NCBI GenBank assembly: GCA_963678775.2
Contig: CAXXGR010000007.1
Span: 248,001 to 312,000 of the forward strand
DNA: 64,000 nucleotides
Source: JBFHIJ01 sp963678775
Lineage (GTDB): Bacteria > Bacteroidota > Ignavibacteria > Kapaibacteriales > UBA2268
Direction of reading: 5' to 3'
Below the pieces are notes generated by a model, which had not been told where the DNA came from, ran no database searches, and worked only from the letters and a program-made list of their open reading frames with translations. The position numbers and the translations under genes were made by a program. Shown here piece after piece: positions 35,480 through 45,106 of the stretch (position 1 is its first letter; the number at the start of each line of letters is the position of its first letter).

Positions 35480-36725
35480 TTAAATCATTCCTAATTCTTT
35501 ACCAACTTTTTTGAAAGCATTGATTGCATGATTCAAATGTTCGTCTGTGTGAGCAGCAGAAATTTGAACTCTGATTCTATCTTTACCTCTAGGAACTACA
35601 GGGAAAGAGAATGCAGTTACATAAACGCCTTCTTCTAACATTCTATCTGCAAATTTAACAGCTAATTCTGAGCAGTTGTCATATTTACCAAACATAATCG
35701 GACAAATAGCATGCTCTCCTGGAATGATATCAAAACCGGCTTCAGTCATTTCTTTACGGAAACGTTTTGTATTTGCTTCTAATTTATCTCTCAATTCAGT
35801 AGATTCGGATAGAATATCAAGACATTTGATAGTAGCACCAACTACAGCAGGCGCTAAAGTATTAGAGAATAGATACGGACGAGCTTTATTACGCATCCAA
35901 TCAATAATCTCTTGTTTTGCAGCAATACAACCACCGGATGCCCCGCCTAAAGCTTTACCAAAAGTAGTAGTGATGATGTCTACTCTTTCCATTACATCAT
36001 GATGCTCGTGAGTACCACGACCTTTTTTGCCCATAAAGCCGGAAGAGTGAGAATCATCAACCATAACAAGTGCGTCATATTTTTCAGCTAAATCGCAGAT
36101 AGCAGGAAGATTAGCAATGTCGCCATCCATAGAGAAAACACCGTCTGTAGCAATAACTTTAAATCTGCAGCCCTGCTTCGTCAGCTTCTTTCAAGCAACG
36201 TTCCAAACCTTTCAAAGTTTTGCCTGTAGATGGATCTAATTCTTCTTTATCAGAGAAGTTTCCATGGTTAAAAATCCATCTTTTCGCTTTAGCCAAACGA
36301 ATACCGTCAATAATCGAAGCATGGTTTAGAGCATCAGTAATGATTGCATCTTCAGGTCCGAAAAGTGGTTCGAAAACAGCACCATTAGCATCAAAAGCAG
36401 AGCAAAACAAAATAGAATCTTCCATACCTAAGAAGTCAGCTACTTTTTTCTCTAATACTTTATGGTCGTCTTGCGTACCGCAAATAAAACGAACAGAAGA
36501 AAGACCAAAACCGCGTTTGTCGATTTCATCATGAGCAGCTTTGATAAGCTCTGGGTGAGAAGACAAACCTAAATAGTTATTTGCGCAAAAGTTAAGAACT
36601 TTTTTGTCATTTACTAAAATCTCAGGGCCTTGGGGGCTCTCGATTATTCTCTCATGTTTATATAACTTTTGTTCTTCCAAGCTCTTTAATTCGCCTGCAA
36701 GAAAGTCTTTCATTTTAGTGTACAT
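35480..36725 (-). pseudogene. kbl: 2-amino-3-ketobutyrate CoA ligase (glycine C-acetyltransferase), frameshifted
   Basis: Two consecutive frames together give a complete Kbl. The first (36725-36159, 188 residues) has NFCANNYLGLSSHPELI, SSVRFICGTQDDHK and DALNHASIIDGIRLAKAKR, then ends at AGLQI. The second, read in another frame across the junction, continues CRFKVIATDGVFSMDG, VMVDDSHSSGFMG and TTFGKALGGASGG (PLP Lys). Removing one G from the GGG at 36171-36173 (CCC on the plus strand) restores AGCRFKVIATDGVF and a protein of about 397 residues, the usual length. The intact enzyme joins glycine and acetyl-CoA, or runs in reverse in threonine breakdown. Sequencing error or recent inactivation are both possible. 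Confidence 0.9.
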
Positions 36726-36848
36726 AACAACTCCAATTATATAATCTAATTATCTAAAATTGAATCGTACTAAAATAAGAAAAAAAATGGAAATCAGTCG
36801 TTTAAAACGGTAAAATATTATAACATTAATGTGATAGTTCTGATTGTA

Positions 36849-38705
36849 CTAATTTGATGTTTCTGATTCAAAATCAAGTTTAAGTGAGTCTATTTGGGAC
36901 TCAATACTTAGTGAATCTATGTTAGGCGTAGAAGTAGTGTCAGGAAAGAAAAATCCTTTGATAATGTCTTTGGCAATAGGTGCTGCCACAGTAGATCCAT
37001 ATCCGGCATTTTCTACCATGCAGGCAACTGCTATTTTAGGGTTATCCTTAGGCGCAAAACAGATAAACCATGAGTGGTCTTTTCCATGCGGGTTTTGAGC
37101 TGTTCCGGTCTTGCCGCATATATCCAATCCGGGGATTTGAACATTTGTAGCAGTTCCACCAGGCTTATTTACTACATCGAACATGCCTTCGTGAATCAGA
37201 TTAAATATCTTTGCATCTATAGGTAGCTTAGTTTCTGTATAGTTAATAGGTTCATTCTTTTGGGTTTCAGGGTCATATATATGGCTTACATTATGAGGTT
37301 GTATTATAGTACCACCATTCGCAAGAGCTGCAGTATAAACCGCTACCTGCAAAGGAGTAGTCGAAATTTCACCCTGGCCTATGCCCCAGTTTAGAACTAT
37401 ACCTTTAGGGATATATTTGAGTCTTTTCATCAGCTGATCTCTAGAAGGAAAAGAGCCTGAAGATTCATAAGGTACGTCTATATTTGTCTTGTCTCCAAAT
37501 CCAAAAAGCTTGCCATATTCATATATCTTATCAAGCCCAAGTTTTAGCCCCACATGGTAAAAGAATGTATTACACGAACCTTGAATAGCTTGCTGAGCAT
37601 TTACAGTACCATGCACGTGCGTACATCCAAAATGCCTATCTCCAAAATACATACCACCACTACAAGTAAAAGTTGTATGCTCGTCTATAACTCCTTCTTG
37701 CATAGCAGCAGCAAGCATTAACATTTTCCAAGTAGAACCGGGAGCATAAGCAGACTGAAATGCACGAGGTAACAAAGGCTTACCATCATTGTTTCTCAGT
37801 GAGTCATATAATTTAGCAGGTATCCTGCCTGAAAAATCTCTGGGATCGAAGTCCGGTTTGCTAGCCATGACTATAATCTCACCAGTGTTTGGATCAATGG
37901 CAACAACAGCGCCACGTTTACCATCTAAAAGCTTTTCTGCCATTACTTGCAAGTCAATATCAATGGTTAATTGCAAATCTTTACCATTTGTAGCAGGTAT
38001 ATCATTTTTACCATTTTCAAAACTAGCCACAGGGCGCCCCCTTTTATCGACCGCTACAAACTTATAACCACTTCTGCCTTTTAAGAAGTTCTCATAAGAA
38101 GATTCAAGTCCGGCTTTACCTATCATGTCTCCGGGACGAAGATATGGTTTTCGCCGTAAGTTAGCTTGCGAAACTTCACCTGTATAGCCAAGTAAGTGTG
38201 CCATATTGCAGTCAAATTCATAGAGTCGTTTCGATTCTACAGCTACATCTATTCCGGGTAAAAAATCATTATATTCCTCGATTCTCGAAACTATTTCAAA
38301 AGATGCATCTCTATGTATTTTAATAGGTTCGAACTTTGAAAAGGTAGAAAATTTATCTAAAGTCTTTTGAATAGAAATTGAATCTGTTTCTAACAAAGAA
38401 CATAATAAAGGCATAGCAATTGGATCAAACTCTTTAGGTGTTAGCGTAATAGAAAAAGCAGCTTCATTATGGACTATCAGCTTCCCATTTCTATCATACA
38501 TATTTCCTCTGAATGGCTCAACATTTACTTTTTTTATGGCCTGAGCTTCTGACTCAACCATATATTCGCTTCCTTCCAGCAACTGCAATTGAGCCAATCT
38601 CACAATAAAGATAAAAGCAACTACATATAGTAATAGCTTAAAGACGTTTTTACGTCCGTTAGACCCAAAAAATGGGTTTTCACCCATGGAGCGTTTTATT
38701 GGCAT
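36849..38705 (-). CDS. mrdA: Penicillin-binding protein 2 (elongasome transpeptidase)
   Basis: 618 residues. One N-terminal membrane helix (about residues 22-42) leads into a dimerisation domain (FRGNMYDRNGKLIVHNEAAF). The transpeptidase domain has APGSTWKMLMLA (active Ser in SxxK), GSCNTFF (SxN) and DICGKTGTAQNP (KTG). This architecture and length identify class B PBP2, which cross-links peptidoglycan during cell elongation together with RodA. No rodA or mreCD lies beside it; the next minus-strand gene upstream encodes a polysaccharide ligase. The C-terminal tail is Ser/Asp-rich. Confidence 0.93.
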   Translation of the reverse strand: MPIKRSMGENPFFGSNGRKNVFKLLLYVVAFIFIVRLAQLQLLEGSEYMVESEAQAIKKVNVEPFRGNMYDRNGKLIVHNEAAFSITLTPKEFDPIAMPLLCSLLETDSISIQKTLDKFSTFSKFEPIKIHRDASFEIVSRIEEYNDFLPGIDVAVESKRLYEFDCNMAHLLGYTGEVSQANLRRKPYLRPGDMIGKAGLESSYENFLKGRSGYKFVAVDKRGRPVASFENGKNDIPATNGKDLQLTIDIDLQVMAEKLLDGKRGAVVAIDPNTGEIIVMASKPDFDPRDFSGRIPAKLYDSLRNNDGKPLLPRAFQSAYAPGSTWKMLMLAAAMQEGVIDEHTTFTCSGGMYFGDRHFGCTHVHGTVNAQQAIQGSCNTFFYHVGLKLGLDKIYEYGKLFGFGDKTNIDVPYESSGSFPSRDQLMKRLKYIPKGIVLNWGIGQGEISTTPLQVAVYTAALANGGTIIQPHNVSHIYDPETQKNEPINYTETKLPIDAKIFNLIHEGMFDVVNKPGGTATNVQIPGLDICGKTGTAQNPHGKDHSWFICFAPKDNPKIAVACMVENAGYGSTVAAPIAKDIIKGFFFPDTTSTPNIDSLSIESQIDSLKLDFESETSN

Positions 38706-38766
38706 TGCATAATTTTCTTTAGAATCAACAAACGAGTCTGCAAAATAAGGAAAAAGAATTGAAATA

Positions 38767-40172
38767 TTAAATATTAGGTTCTGATTTTGTGTGATACTTT
38801 TCCGCCAGTGAAGTTAAAGCTAAACCAAACGCGACTACAAACAGACCATCTCTGTATGTAAACTGGCTGGAAGTAGTGTTTACTATGAACAGAGTTAGCA
38901 TTATGACAAAGCCGGCAAGAGCTAGCCGCTTAAAAAATGGATTTGTAATTTGCTTAGTTAACTCATAGGCTTTTAATAGCGTAAGTAGCATTACTGTTAA
39001 ATATGCTAAAGTCAGAGGAGCTCCAATTCGATAGAAGAAATAAATGTATCCATTGTGGATGATATTAGTTCTCTTTGTCCTCTCTGGGATGGGATCATAA
39101 AAATGAAACTCTGCAGAGAGTCCATTGCCGGACAGCATATTATATGGCACTGTATGATCTAAAGCCACTTCGTACTCTGCCAATCGGGAGAGGAGGGAGT
39201 AATCTTTCATTCCTTTCGTAGAAGAAAAAAATCGTTTTTCAACAAAAGTAAAGAATAGTTTTGCATTGTCTTGGAAAAAGATTAAAGCTGTAGCACTAGT
39301 AACAAGTAAAATAATAAGTGCATAAACTGAAAACATAATTTTTTTTCTATAAGGTAGAAAAAGGAACACAAAGAATAATAATAATATTTCTACTGCCCAA
39401 AATGTCCTAGAGAATGTAATAATCAAAGCTGTAAAGCAAATGGCAGAAAAACCCATCAAATATGCTTTTACTTTAAGAGGGTAATCGCCAAAGCTAAATA
39501 AAATTGCTACTGCTATGCTAACTGTCAATATTGTCTGATTTTCCCTTACAGAAGTACCTAATTGATATGCATACATGACATCATCAGAAGTTAAAATTTT
39601 ATAATAAGTATAAAACTGTCCAAAACTAACTGCAAGAACAGAAAAAGAAAATATAAAAAGTAGTACGCTCAATATCTTTTTTATCTTCAAACTCTTCTTT
39701 CAATGGGAAATAGTAGAGCGTTATCAGCAGTAAAATATACTCTCTCAACCAATTAAACAGGTCTACGTCATTAAAAAATGCAACTATAGCATTACCTAAC
39801 AGAGCTACAAAGAAAAATATCAATAACCAGTCCTTCAAGGAACTTGTTACTTTCTTGTTATGTACAAATACTGTCCAAAAAAAACCAAATAGCTAATCCA
39901 AATACCAGATATACACCAACAAACACATCTAAGACCGAAACACCTTTACTATTAGAGAGGAAGAATACTGAACTAAAAAGTGCAACTGAATACAACCAAA
40001 ATTTCTTGTTGTAAAACATGATTGTCAGAAAAGCAATGCCTAATGTAGCAGGGACAATAAGAAGTTGTTGCTCCAGCAATAATGCCAAAACGATCCCTAA
40101 CAATGATATAGTCAAAGTTAAGAAACCATAAGTAAATGGTATTTTGTTTATTTTGTAAGTCTTATTAGTCAT
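38767..40172 (-). pseudogene. O-antigen ligase/polymerase-like (Wzy/WaaL) membrane protein, two frameshifts
   Basis: Three consecutive frames form one polytopic membrane protein of about 467 residues. The first (from the ATG at 40172) ends shortly after GLAIWFF. Shortening the T8 run (A8 at 39877-39884 on the plus strand) by one joins it as FFWTVFVHNKKVTSSLKDWL. The second shift is an A6 run (T6 at 39677-39682) that, shortened by one, joins KEEFEDKKILSVLLFIFSF. The third segment holds the O-antigen ligase-like periplasmic loop and HNGYIYFFYRIG, a common Wzy_C motif region. The start overlaps the Wzz-like stop (ATGACTAA), so the gene belongs to a polysaccharide operon. Confidence 0.83.
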
Positions 40173-41322
40173 TCGTATTGGTTTCACTATCTATACTTTG
40201 TTGATATTTTTCCTTTAATTCCTTATAGGAGTTAAAAAAGACAACAAATAACATAGCTAAGACAAAGCCTCCAAAAGTAGAACCTGCCACTATAACGGAG
40301 CGCTTAGGTTTTGATTTCTTCTGTGGTGCAATTGCTTCATCTAATACATATAGATTTTTTTGGTTTTTATTGATGTCAAGTCTTGTTTCTTCATACATAG
40401 GCATAAGGAATGCTTTTACTTTAGTAAAAGTTTCGTATTCGGCATAAAGTTTTAAATAATTGATACCAACTTCCGCTGCATCATTAAGAGCAAAATTCCC
40501 GGCGAATCCCGGCTCGGTTTCTATTTCATCCAGTTTTTGAAGTGACTTGTTGTATAAGTCCTTAATAAGTTTTGTTTTGGAATAATCTTCGCCGTAGTTA
40601 TCTCTAAGGAACTGGTATTGAATTTCGTATTGTATAGCTTGCGCTTTAAACTCTGCTAAGGAAGAACTAACAGCTTTCGCTTGATCCATAGGACTTAAAA
40701 CTTGTTTTGATTTTGAATAAATTTGAAGTTTAGTGCCAATATCCTGCAGAGTAGAGTCTGTAGCTGCCACTCTTTTCTCTAAGTATTTGAGATTATCAGA
40801 GGTCTCAGTTTTACTGAGTTTAATAGCGAAGTTATTTGCAATTTCCACATAGTCATTTGCCATTTCTGCGCATCTGTTTTTATCTTTATCAGTAACGCTA
40901 ATCAGATAATTTCCTTCTTTTTCGTAGGTAACGTCTACATTAGATAGGAACTCAGCTCTGACGTCGTCCATCAAAGTATCAGGAATGTCATAGCTAGAGG
41001 GCAAGTCATATTTTTTAATCATTGAGTCTATGACTGTTCTCGATTCCAACACGACAATAAATGTATAACTTTCTCCTGATTTGCCACCTAATTTGGATAA
41101 ACCAAAATCTTTTAAAGCTGACGTAACACTACCCATTAGCCCGGAGGTACCGGATGCATCTTTGGGTGGTACTACATTTACTTTTGCCGTGTACCATGGT
41201 GGAAGTAAAAGAGCAACAATAATTGAAGTTATTGCACATAACGCAGTAAAAGAAATAATAAAAATTTTATGTTTAAACAGTAAAAAAAGTAGCTTTAGAT
41301 TGCTGTAGGTATTGTTTTCCAT
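40165..41322 (-). CDS. Wzz/GumC-like polysaccharide chain-length determinant
   Basis: 385 residues. Two membrane helices, near residues 17-40 and 345-368, bracket a large periplasmic coiled-coil domain. The N-terminal helix is followed by PPWYTAKVNVVPPKD and the C-terminal one by a short basic/acidic tail, the Wzz layout. There is no tyrosine-kinase domain. Such proteins set the length of O-antigen or capsule chains made by a Wzy-type polymerase, which here is the adjacent, frameshifted gene. Confidence 0.88.
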   Translation of the reverse strand: MENNTYSNLKLLFLLFKHKIFIISFTALCAITSIIVALLLPPWYTAKVNVVPPKDASGTSGLMGSVTSALKDFGLSKLGGKSGESYTFIVVLESRTVIDSMIKKYDLPSSYDIPDTLMDDVRAEFLSNVDVTYEKEGNYLISVTDKDKNRCAEMANDYVEIANNFAIKLSKTETSDNLKYLEKRVAATDSTLQDIGTKLQIYSKSKQVLSPMDQAKAVSSSLAEFKAQAIQYEIQYQFLRDNYGEDYSKTKLIKDLYNKSLQKLDEIETEPGFAGNFALNDAAEVGINYLKLYAEYETFTKVKAFLMPMYEETRLDINKNQKNLYVLDEAIAPQKKSKPKRSVIVAGSTFGGFVLAMLFVVFFNSYKELKEKYQQSIDSETNTND

Positions 41323-41403
41323 AGTCTAAGTCTTTCTTTGTAAGTTTGAATAATACGCAATATATAAAATCTTTTGAAGTAATCCATACTACAAGATATT
41401 GGC

Positions 41404-42699
41404 CTATTTGTTCAAAAATTTTACAATCATTTTATCGTACAAATAACCTGTAAAAGGAATAAGTGTAGAAATCATGTATATCTGATAACGAGTTTCTAAA
41501 TTTACTATGCCGAAAAGTAAAGTATAATACAAGAAAAATAGTATGAATAGCAAAGCTATCGGCTTATTGTCTTTAAAGCATCTAAATAAACCGTAAAGTC
41601 CTGCAGGAATTGTGATGATAATAAAAAACAAATAAGGTATGCTTTTGGCACGAGGTGTATAAATATCAACAGACCACAGGAATAACATTCTTTTCAAAGA
41701 CAGTATAGCATATTCCTTAGGGTTGTTGAATATGAAAGATTGTGCTTCTTCTTTGAAAATGCTGTCAGCCGCTATTTCAAAATATGCATTATACTCAAGA
41801 GAGTCTAACTTGTCAATCAAATGCGGAGAGTGATCTTTATTTAGCCATATAGATTCATGGTTTTTTCCATACGCACCACCGGTAGCCTTATCGTTATTTC
41901 CACGCCATATTTCATGCCAGGGGTGAGAAACTATCGGTACAAATTTGCCAAAAAGTTGTGTGTTCCTATACATCCACGGAGAAATTGCAATAAGTATTAA
42001 AAACACTGAAATACCATAATGCAAGACTACAGTAGTCAATTTATGTTTTTTTAAAAATATAACTATAGCTGATGTTACAAAAAGCAATACATTTCCTAAA
42101 ATAAGGAATTCACTTCTTGTTAGTATCTGCAAGCTGATTAACAGAGAGGATATTACTAAGAGCTTAATGTCTGGCTTATTTATATATAAAACCAAACTAA
42201 ATAGTATTGCTAAAGCCAGCATCTGATATAGCGGAGATCCACTGAAAGTAACACAACCAAAGGCGTTTGGTAAAAAAAGAAGCGCCATAATTCCTGATAT
42301 TTTTGCAGCTCTCTCTCTAAAAAATTGCTGTGCTATTTTATAAACTAATATTACAGTTACGGAGCTGAAAATTGCATTTAACAACATCAGAAGAAAGTAC
42401 CCTTTGGCATTATCCCCGAAAATTTCCATTCCAATATAAAGAATATAGGGGTTAACCGGAGGAATAAAAGCACCTTCGAACTCTGGTGGCACAGCATGCT
42501 CAGCCAGTCTTTCTACAGAGTTAGAAGGATAGGGCCAATGCATTGCAAAGCCATTATCATTCAGCAGGTTTCGGGCTATTTTACCATGTTCATACATCTC
42601 GGGATTTTCAAAATCACCTACTGCAAAAATAAAGGCAAGTCTAATTATTAGAGCCCCGATGAACAGAGCATAAGCAAATTTTTTACTATCTAACTGCAT
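41404..42699 (-). CDS. GT-C (PMT/ArnT-like, GT39-type) glycosyltransferase
   Basis: 431 residues with about ten membrane helices. An early acidic motif in FAVGDFENPEMYEHGKIA lies in the first periplasmic loop, the usual catalytic position in this superfamily. LTRSEFLILGNVLL and PWMYRNTQLFG are typical internal segments. These enzymes transfer sugars from polyprenyl phosphate to lipid A, proteins or cell-wall polymers on the periplasmic face. The acceptor is unknown. It is the first gene of the minus-strand polysaccharide group, and a 180-base divergent promoter region separates it from the TldD-like gene. Confidence 0.82.
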   Translation of the reverse strand: MQLDSKKFAYALFIGALIIRLAFIFAVGDFENPEMYEHGKIARNLLNDNGFAMHWPYPSNSVERLAEHAVPPEFEGAFIPPVNPYILYIGMEIFGDNAKGYFLLMLLNAIFSSVTVILVYKIAQQFFRERAAKISGIMALLFLPNAFGCVTFSGSPLYQMLALAILFSLVLYINKPDIKLLVISSLLISLQILTRSEFLILGNVLLFVTSAIVIFLKKHKLTTVVLHYGISVFLILIAISPWMYRNTQLFGKFVPIVSHPWHEIWRGNNDKATGGAYGKNHESIWLNKDHSPHLIDKLDSLEYNAYFEIAADSIFKEEAQSFIFNNPKEYAILSLKRMLFLWSVDIYTPRAKSIPYLFFIIITIPAGLYGLFRCFKDNKPIALLFILFFLYYTLLFGIVNLETRYQIYMISTLIPFTGYLYDKMIVKFLNK

Positions 42700-42879
42700 A
42701 AGATTAACGTTCTATGTGAAACTGAAACATAAGCTTGTAAGATAAGAAAAAAGAAATTATAAATATAAAAAACTTAGATTCTTTTCCCCATTTTACTATA
42801 TTACTACGATTTTAAACAAATATTTCATATAATCGTATACTTTGTAAGAATAATATTTATATTTACTAGGGTAAGAATT

Positions 42880-44565
42880 ATGACCTATAAGATGCTGAAA
42901 CTATTTTTTCTCTTGTTGATTGTTTCTCCAATGCTACTCGCTGACGATTTGATGGAAATCGCAAACGGAGAACTGACAAGAAATTTCATTACATTACAGA
43001 AACAGGAAGTACCTCCATATTTCATTTCATACTCCATCACTGAAACGATTAGTAATTCTCTTACTGCTTCATTTGGAAGAATTGAAAATAAATCTATTAA
43101 TAATGTTAATAGAATTTTAGATATAGATTTAAGAGTAGGAGACTATCAGTTTGATAATACTCATATCATCCGTGGGAATCCGTTTAATTTTGGTTCCGGA
43201 GCAGGATCTGCAGTGTTGCCTCTAACAAATGATAAAAACGCATTAACAAATGCTATGTGGTTTTCTACTGATAATCTTTATAAAAAAGCTACTGAGAGAT
43301 ATGAAAAAGCTCTTACCAATAAAGCTGTGAAAGTAGCCGAAGAAGATTCAAGTGCAGATTTTTCTGAAGAAACAAAAGTTATTGACATCCAACCGCTACA
43401 GACGCTAGAGTTTGACGCTTCCAAATGGGAGAAATTTGCTACAAATCTATCAGCTATATTTTCATCTGAACCATTAATCTATAACGCTACTGTGTCAGTT
43501 AGAACTGAATTAAAACATAAATATTTTGTAAGTAGTGAGGGCACTAAACTGAGATGGTCTGAAAAAGGGGCAAGAGTCATGGTTAGCGCTAAAACAAAAG
43601 CAGATGACGGTATGTCGCTGCCATTGTACGAAAGTTATTTTGCATTTAATCCGAATGACTTGCCTAGCGAAAAAGAAATAGCTACAGATATTAAAAAAAT
43701 GATAAATCTGCTTGTTGCTTTAAGAGATGCTCCTATGGCTACTACTTATACAGGGCCGGCTATCCTGTCAGGAGAAGCATCAGGAGTGTTCTTCCATGAA
43801 ATATTTGGGCATAGAGTAGAGGGGCATCGCGAGAAAGATCCTAACTCATCCCAAACGTTCAAGCAATCTATTGGCGAAGAAATATTACCGTCATTTATTG
43901 ATGTAGTATTTGACCCTACTAAAAAAGAGCTTCAAGGAAAAGAAATATCCGGTTATTATCCTTATGACGATGAGGGCGTGAAAGCTCAAAGAGTAGAAAC
44001 TGTAAAAAATGGTAAGTTTTCTCACTTTCTTATGTCAAGATCTCCAATAGAAAACTTTTCTCACTCAAATGGCCATGGCAGAAAGCAGCAAGGGTATAAT
44101 GCAGTATCCAGACAGTCTAACCTGATTGTAACAGCTCATAAGACTGAATCAAAAGAAGAGCTAAAAGAACAATTACGTAAACTAAGCAAAGAGCAAGGTA
44201 AAGAATATGGCTTGTACTTTGAAACTGTGTCCGGTGGCTTCACTTTTACGAACAGAACTATTCCAAATGCGTTTAATGTCACTCCATTGGTTGTATATAA
44301 AATATATGTTGATGGAAGGCCTGATGAGTTAGTCAGAGGTGTAGATTTAATAGGTACTCCTCTTACTACGTTTGCTAATATTGTGGCTTCGGCTGATGAT
44401 TTGGGTGTGTTTAATGGCATTTGTGGAGCAGAATCCGGTGGCGTGCCGGTTTCTGCGTGTTCGCCTTCATTATTAGTTTCGACTATTGAAGTGCAAAAAA
44501 AGAAAAAATCACAAGCTAAACCGCCATTGCTTCCTTCACCTGTAAAAGCAACGATTAATCCTTAA
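42880..44565 (+). CDS. Exported TldD/PmbA-family metallopeptidase with intact HExxxH
   Basis: 561 residues. Unlike cytoplasmic TldD it begins with a signal peptide (MLKLFFLLLIVSPMLLADD, preceded by MTYK). The C-terminal half carries the family's zinc motif HEIFGH in GVFFHEIFGHRVEGHRE, followed by SRSPIENFSHSNGHGR and CGAESGGVPVSACSPSLLV. TldD degrades unfolded peptides and, with PmbA/TldE, matures some ribosomal peptides. Here a second, motif-less homologue (45107-46858) follows in the same operon, mimicking the TldD/TldE pair but exported. It is longer than Escherichia coli TldD (about 480 residues) because of the leader and insertions. Confidence 0.9.
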   Translation: MTYKMLKLFFLLLIVSPMLLADDLMEIANGELTRNFITLQKQEVPPYFISYSITETISNSLTASFGRIENKSINNVNRILDIDLRVGDYQFDNTHIIRGNPFNFGSGAGSAVLPLTNDKNALTNAMWFSTDNLYKKATERYEKALTNKAVKVAEEDSSADFSEETKVIDIQPLQTLEFDASKWEKFATNLSAIFSSEPLIYNATVSVRTELKHKYFVSSEGTKLRWSEKGARVMVSAKTKADDGMSLPLYESYFAFNPNDLPSEKEIATDIKKMINLLVALRDAPMATTYTGPAILSGEASGVFFHEIFGHRVEGHREKDPNSSQTFKQSIGEEILPSFIDVVFDPTKKELQGKEISGYYPYDDEGVKAQRVETVKNGKFSHFLMSRSPIENFSHSNGHGRKQQGYNAVSRQSNLIVTAHKTESKEELKEQLRKLSKEQGKEYGLYFETVSGGFTFTNRTIPNAFNVTPLVVYKIYVDGRPDELVRGVDLIGTPLTTFANIVASADDLGVFNGICGAESGGVPVSACSPSLLVSTIEVQKKKKSQAKPPLLPSPVKATINP

Positions 44566-44577
44566 AAAGGTGAGAAT

Positions 44578-45093
44578 ATGATATATACTGAAATACAAAA
44601 ATTTGACTCTAAATGGCTAAAAGCCTTATTGATTATTGGCTTTTTTGTACCTATGCTTTTTTTGCTATATGGCAGTTACAAGCAGCTCATCGAAGGTGTG
44701 CCGTTTGGAGATAATCCTGCCAGCGATTTGGGATTAATCATTACTTTGGTGATGATGCTTGTTTTAGCGGTTGTTATATATTTTGTTTTTTTCAGGTCAC
44801 AGATGATTATAGAAATGGATGAAACAAAAATATCTGTCAAATTTTTTCCGCTAATATGGACTGAAAGAACATATAAAAAAGAAGATATTGAATCATATTC
44901 CGTAGAAAAATATAATTCGTTGCTAAGATACGGAGGTTGGGGCTTAAGATACCGTAGCAGAAAGGAACTGGCTATTAATACTTCCGGCAACGAAGGGATA
45001 TTATTAGTCCTTCGTAGCGGTAAAAAAGTTATGCTTGGGTCAAAAAATACTGAGCAGTTCGCTGAAGCATTAAATAAAATGTTAAACAATTAA
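44578..45093 (+). CDS. Two-helix membrane protein (DUF6141-like)
   Basis: 171 residues. Two membrane helices (about residues 16-38 and 54-76) are followed by a soluble PH-like beta-rich domain (EMDETKISVKFFPLIW, then RYGGWGLRYRSRKELA). The start has a good AAAAGGTGAG site, 12 bases after the TldD-like stop, so it is co-transcribed with both peptidase homologues. Function unknown; it may anchor or regulate them, which is inference. Confidence 0.72.
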   Translation: MIYTEIQKFDSKWLKALLIIGFFVPMLFLLYGSYKQLIEGVPFGDNPASDLGLIITLVMMLVLAVVIYFVFFRSQMIIEMDETKISVKFFPLIWTERTYKKEDIESYSVEKYNSLLRYGGWGLRYRSRKELAINTSGNEGILLVLRSGKKVMLGSKNTEQFAEALNKMLNN

Positions 45094-45106
45094 TTCGGTC
45101 ATAAGA

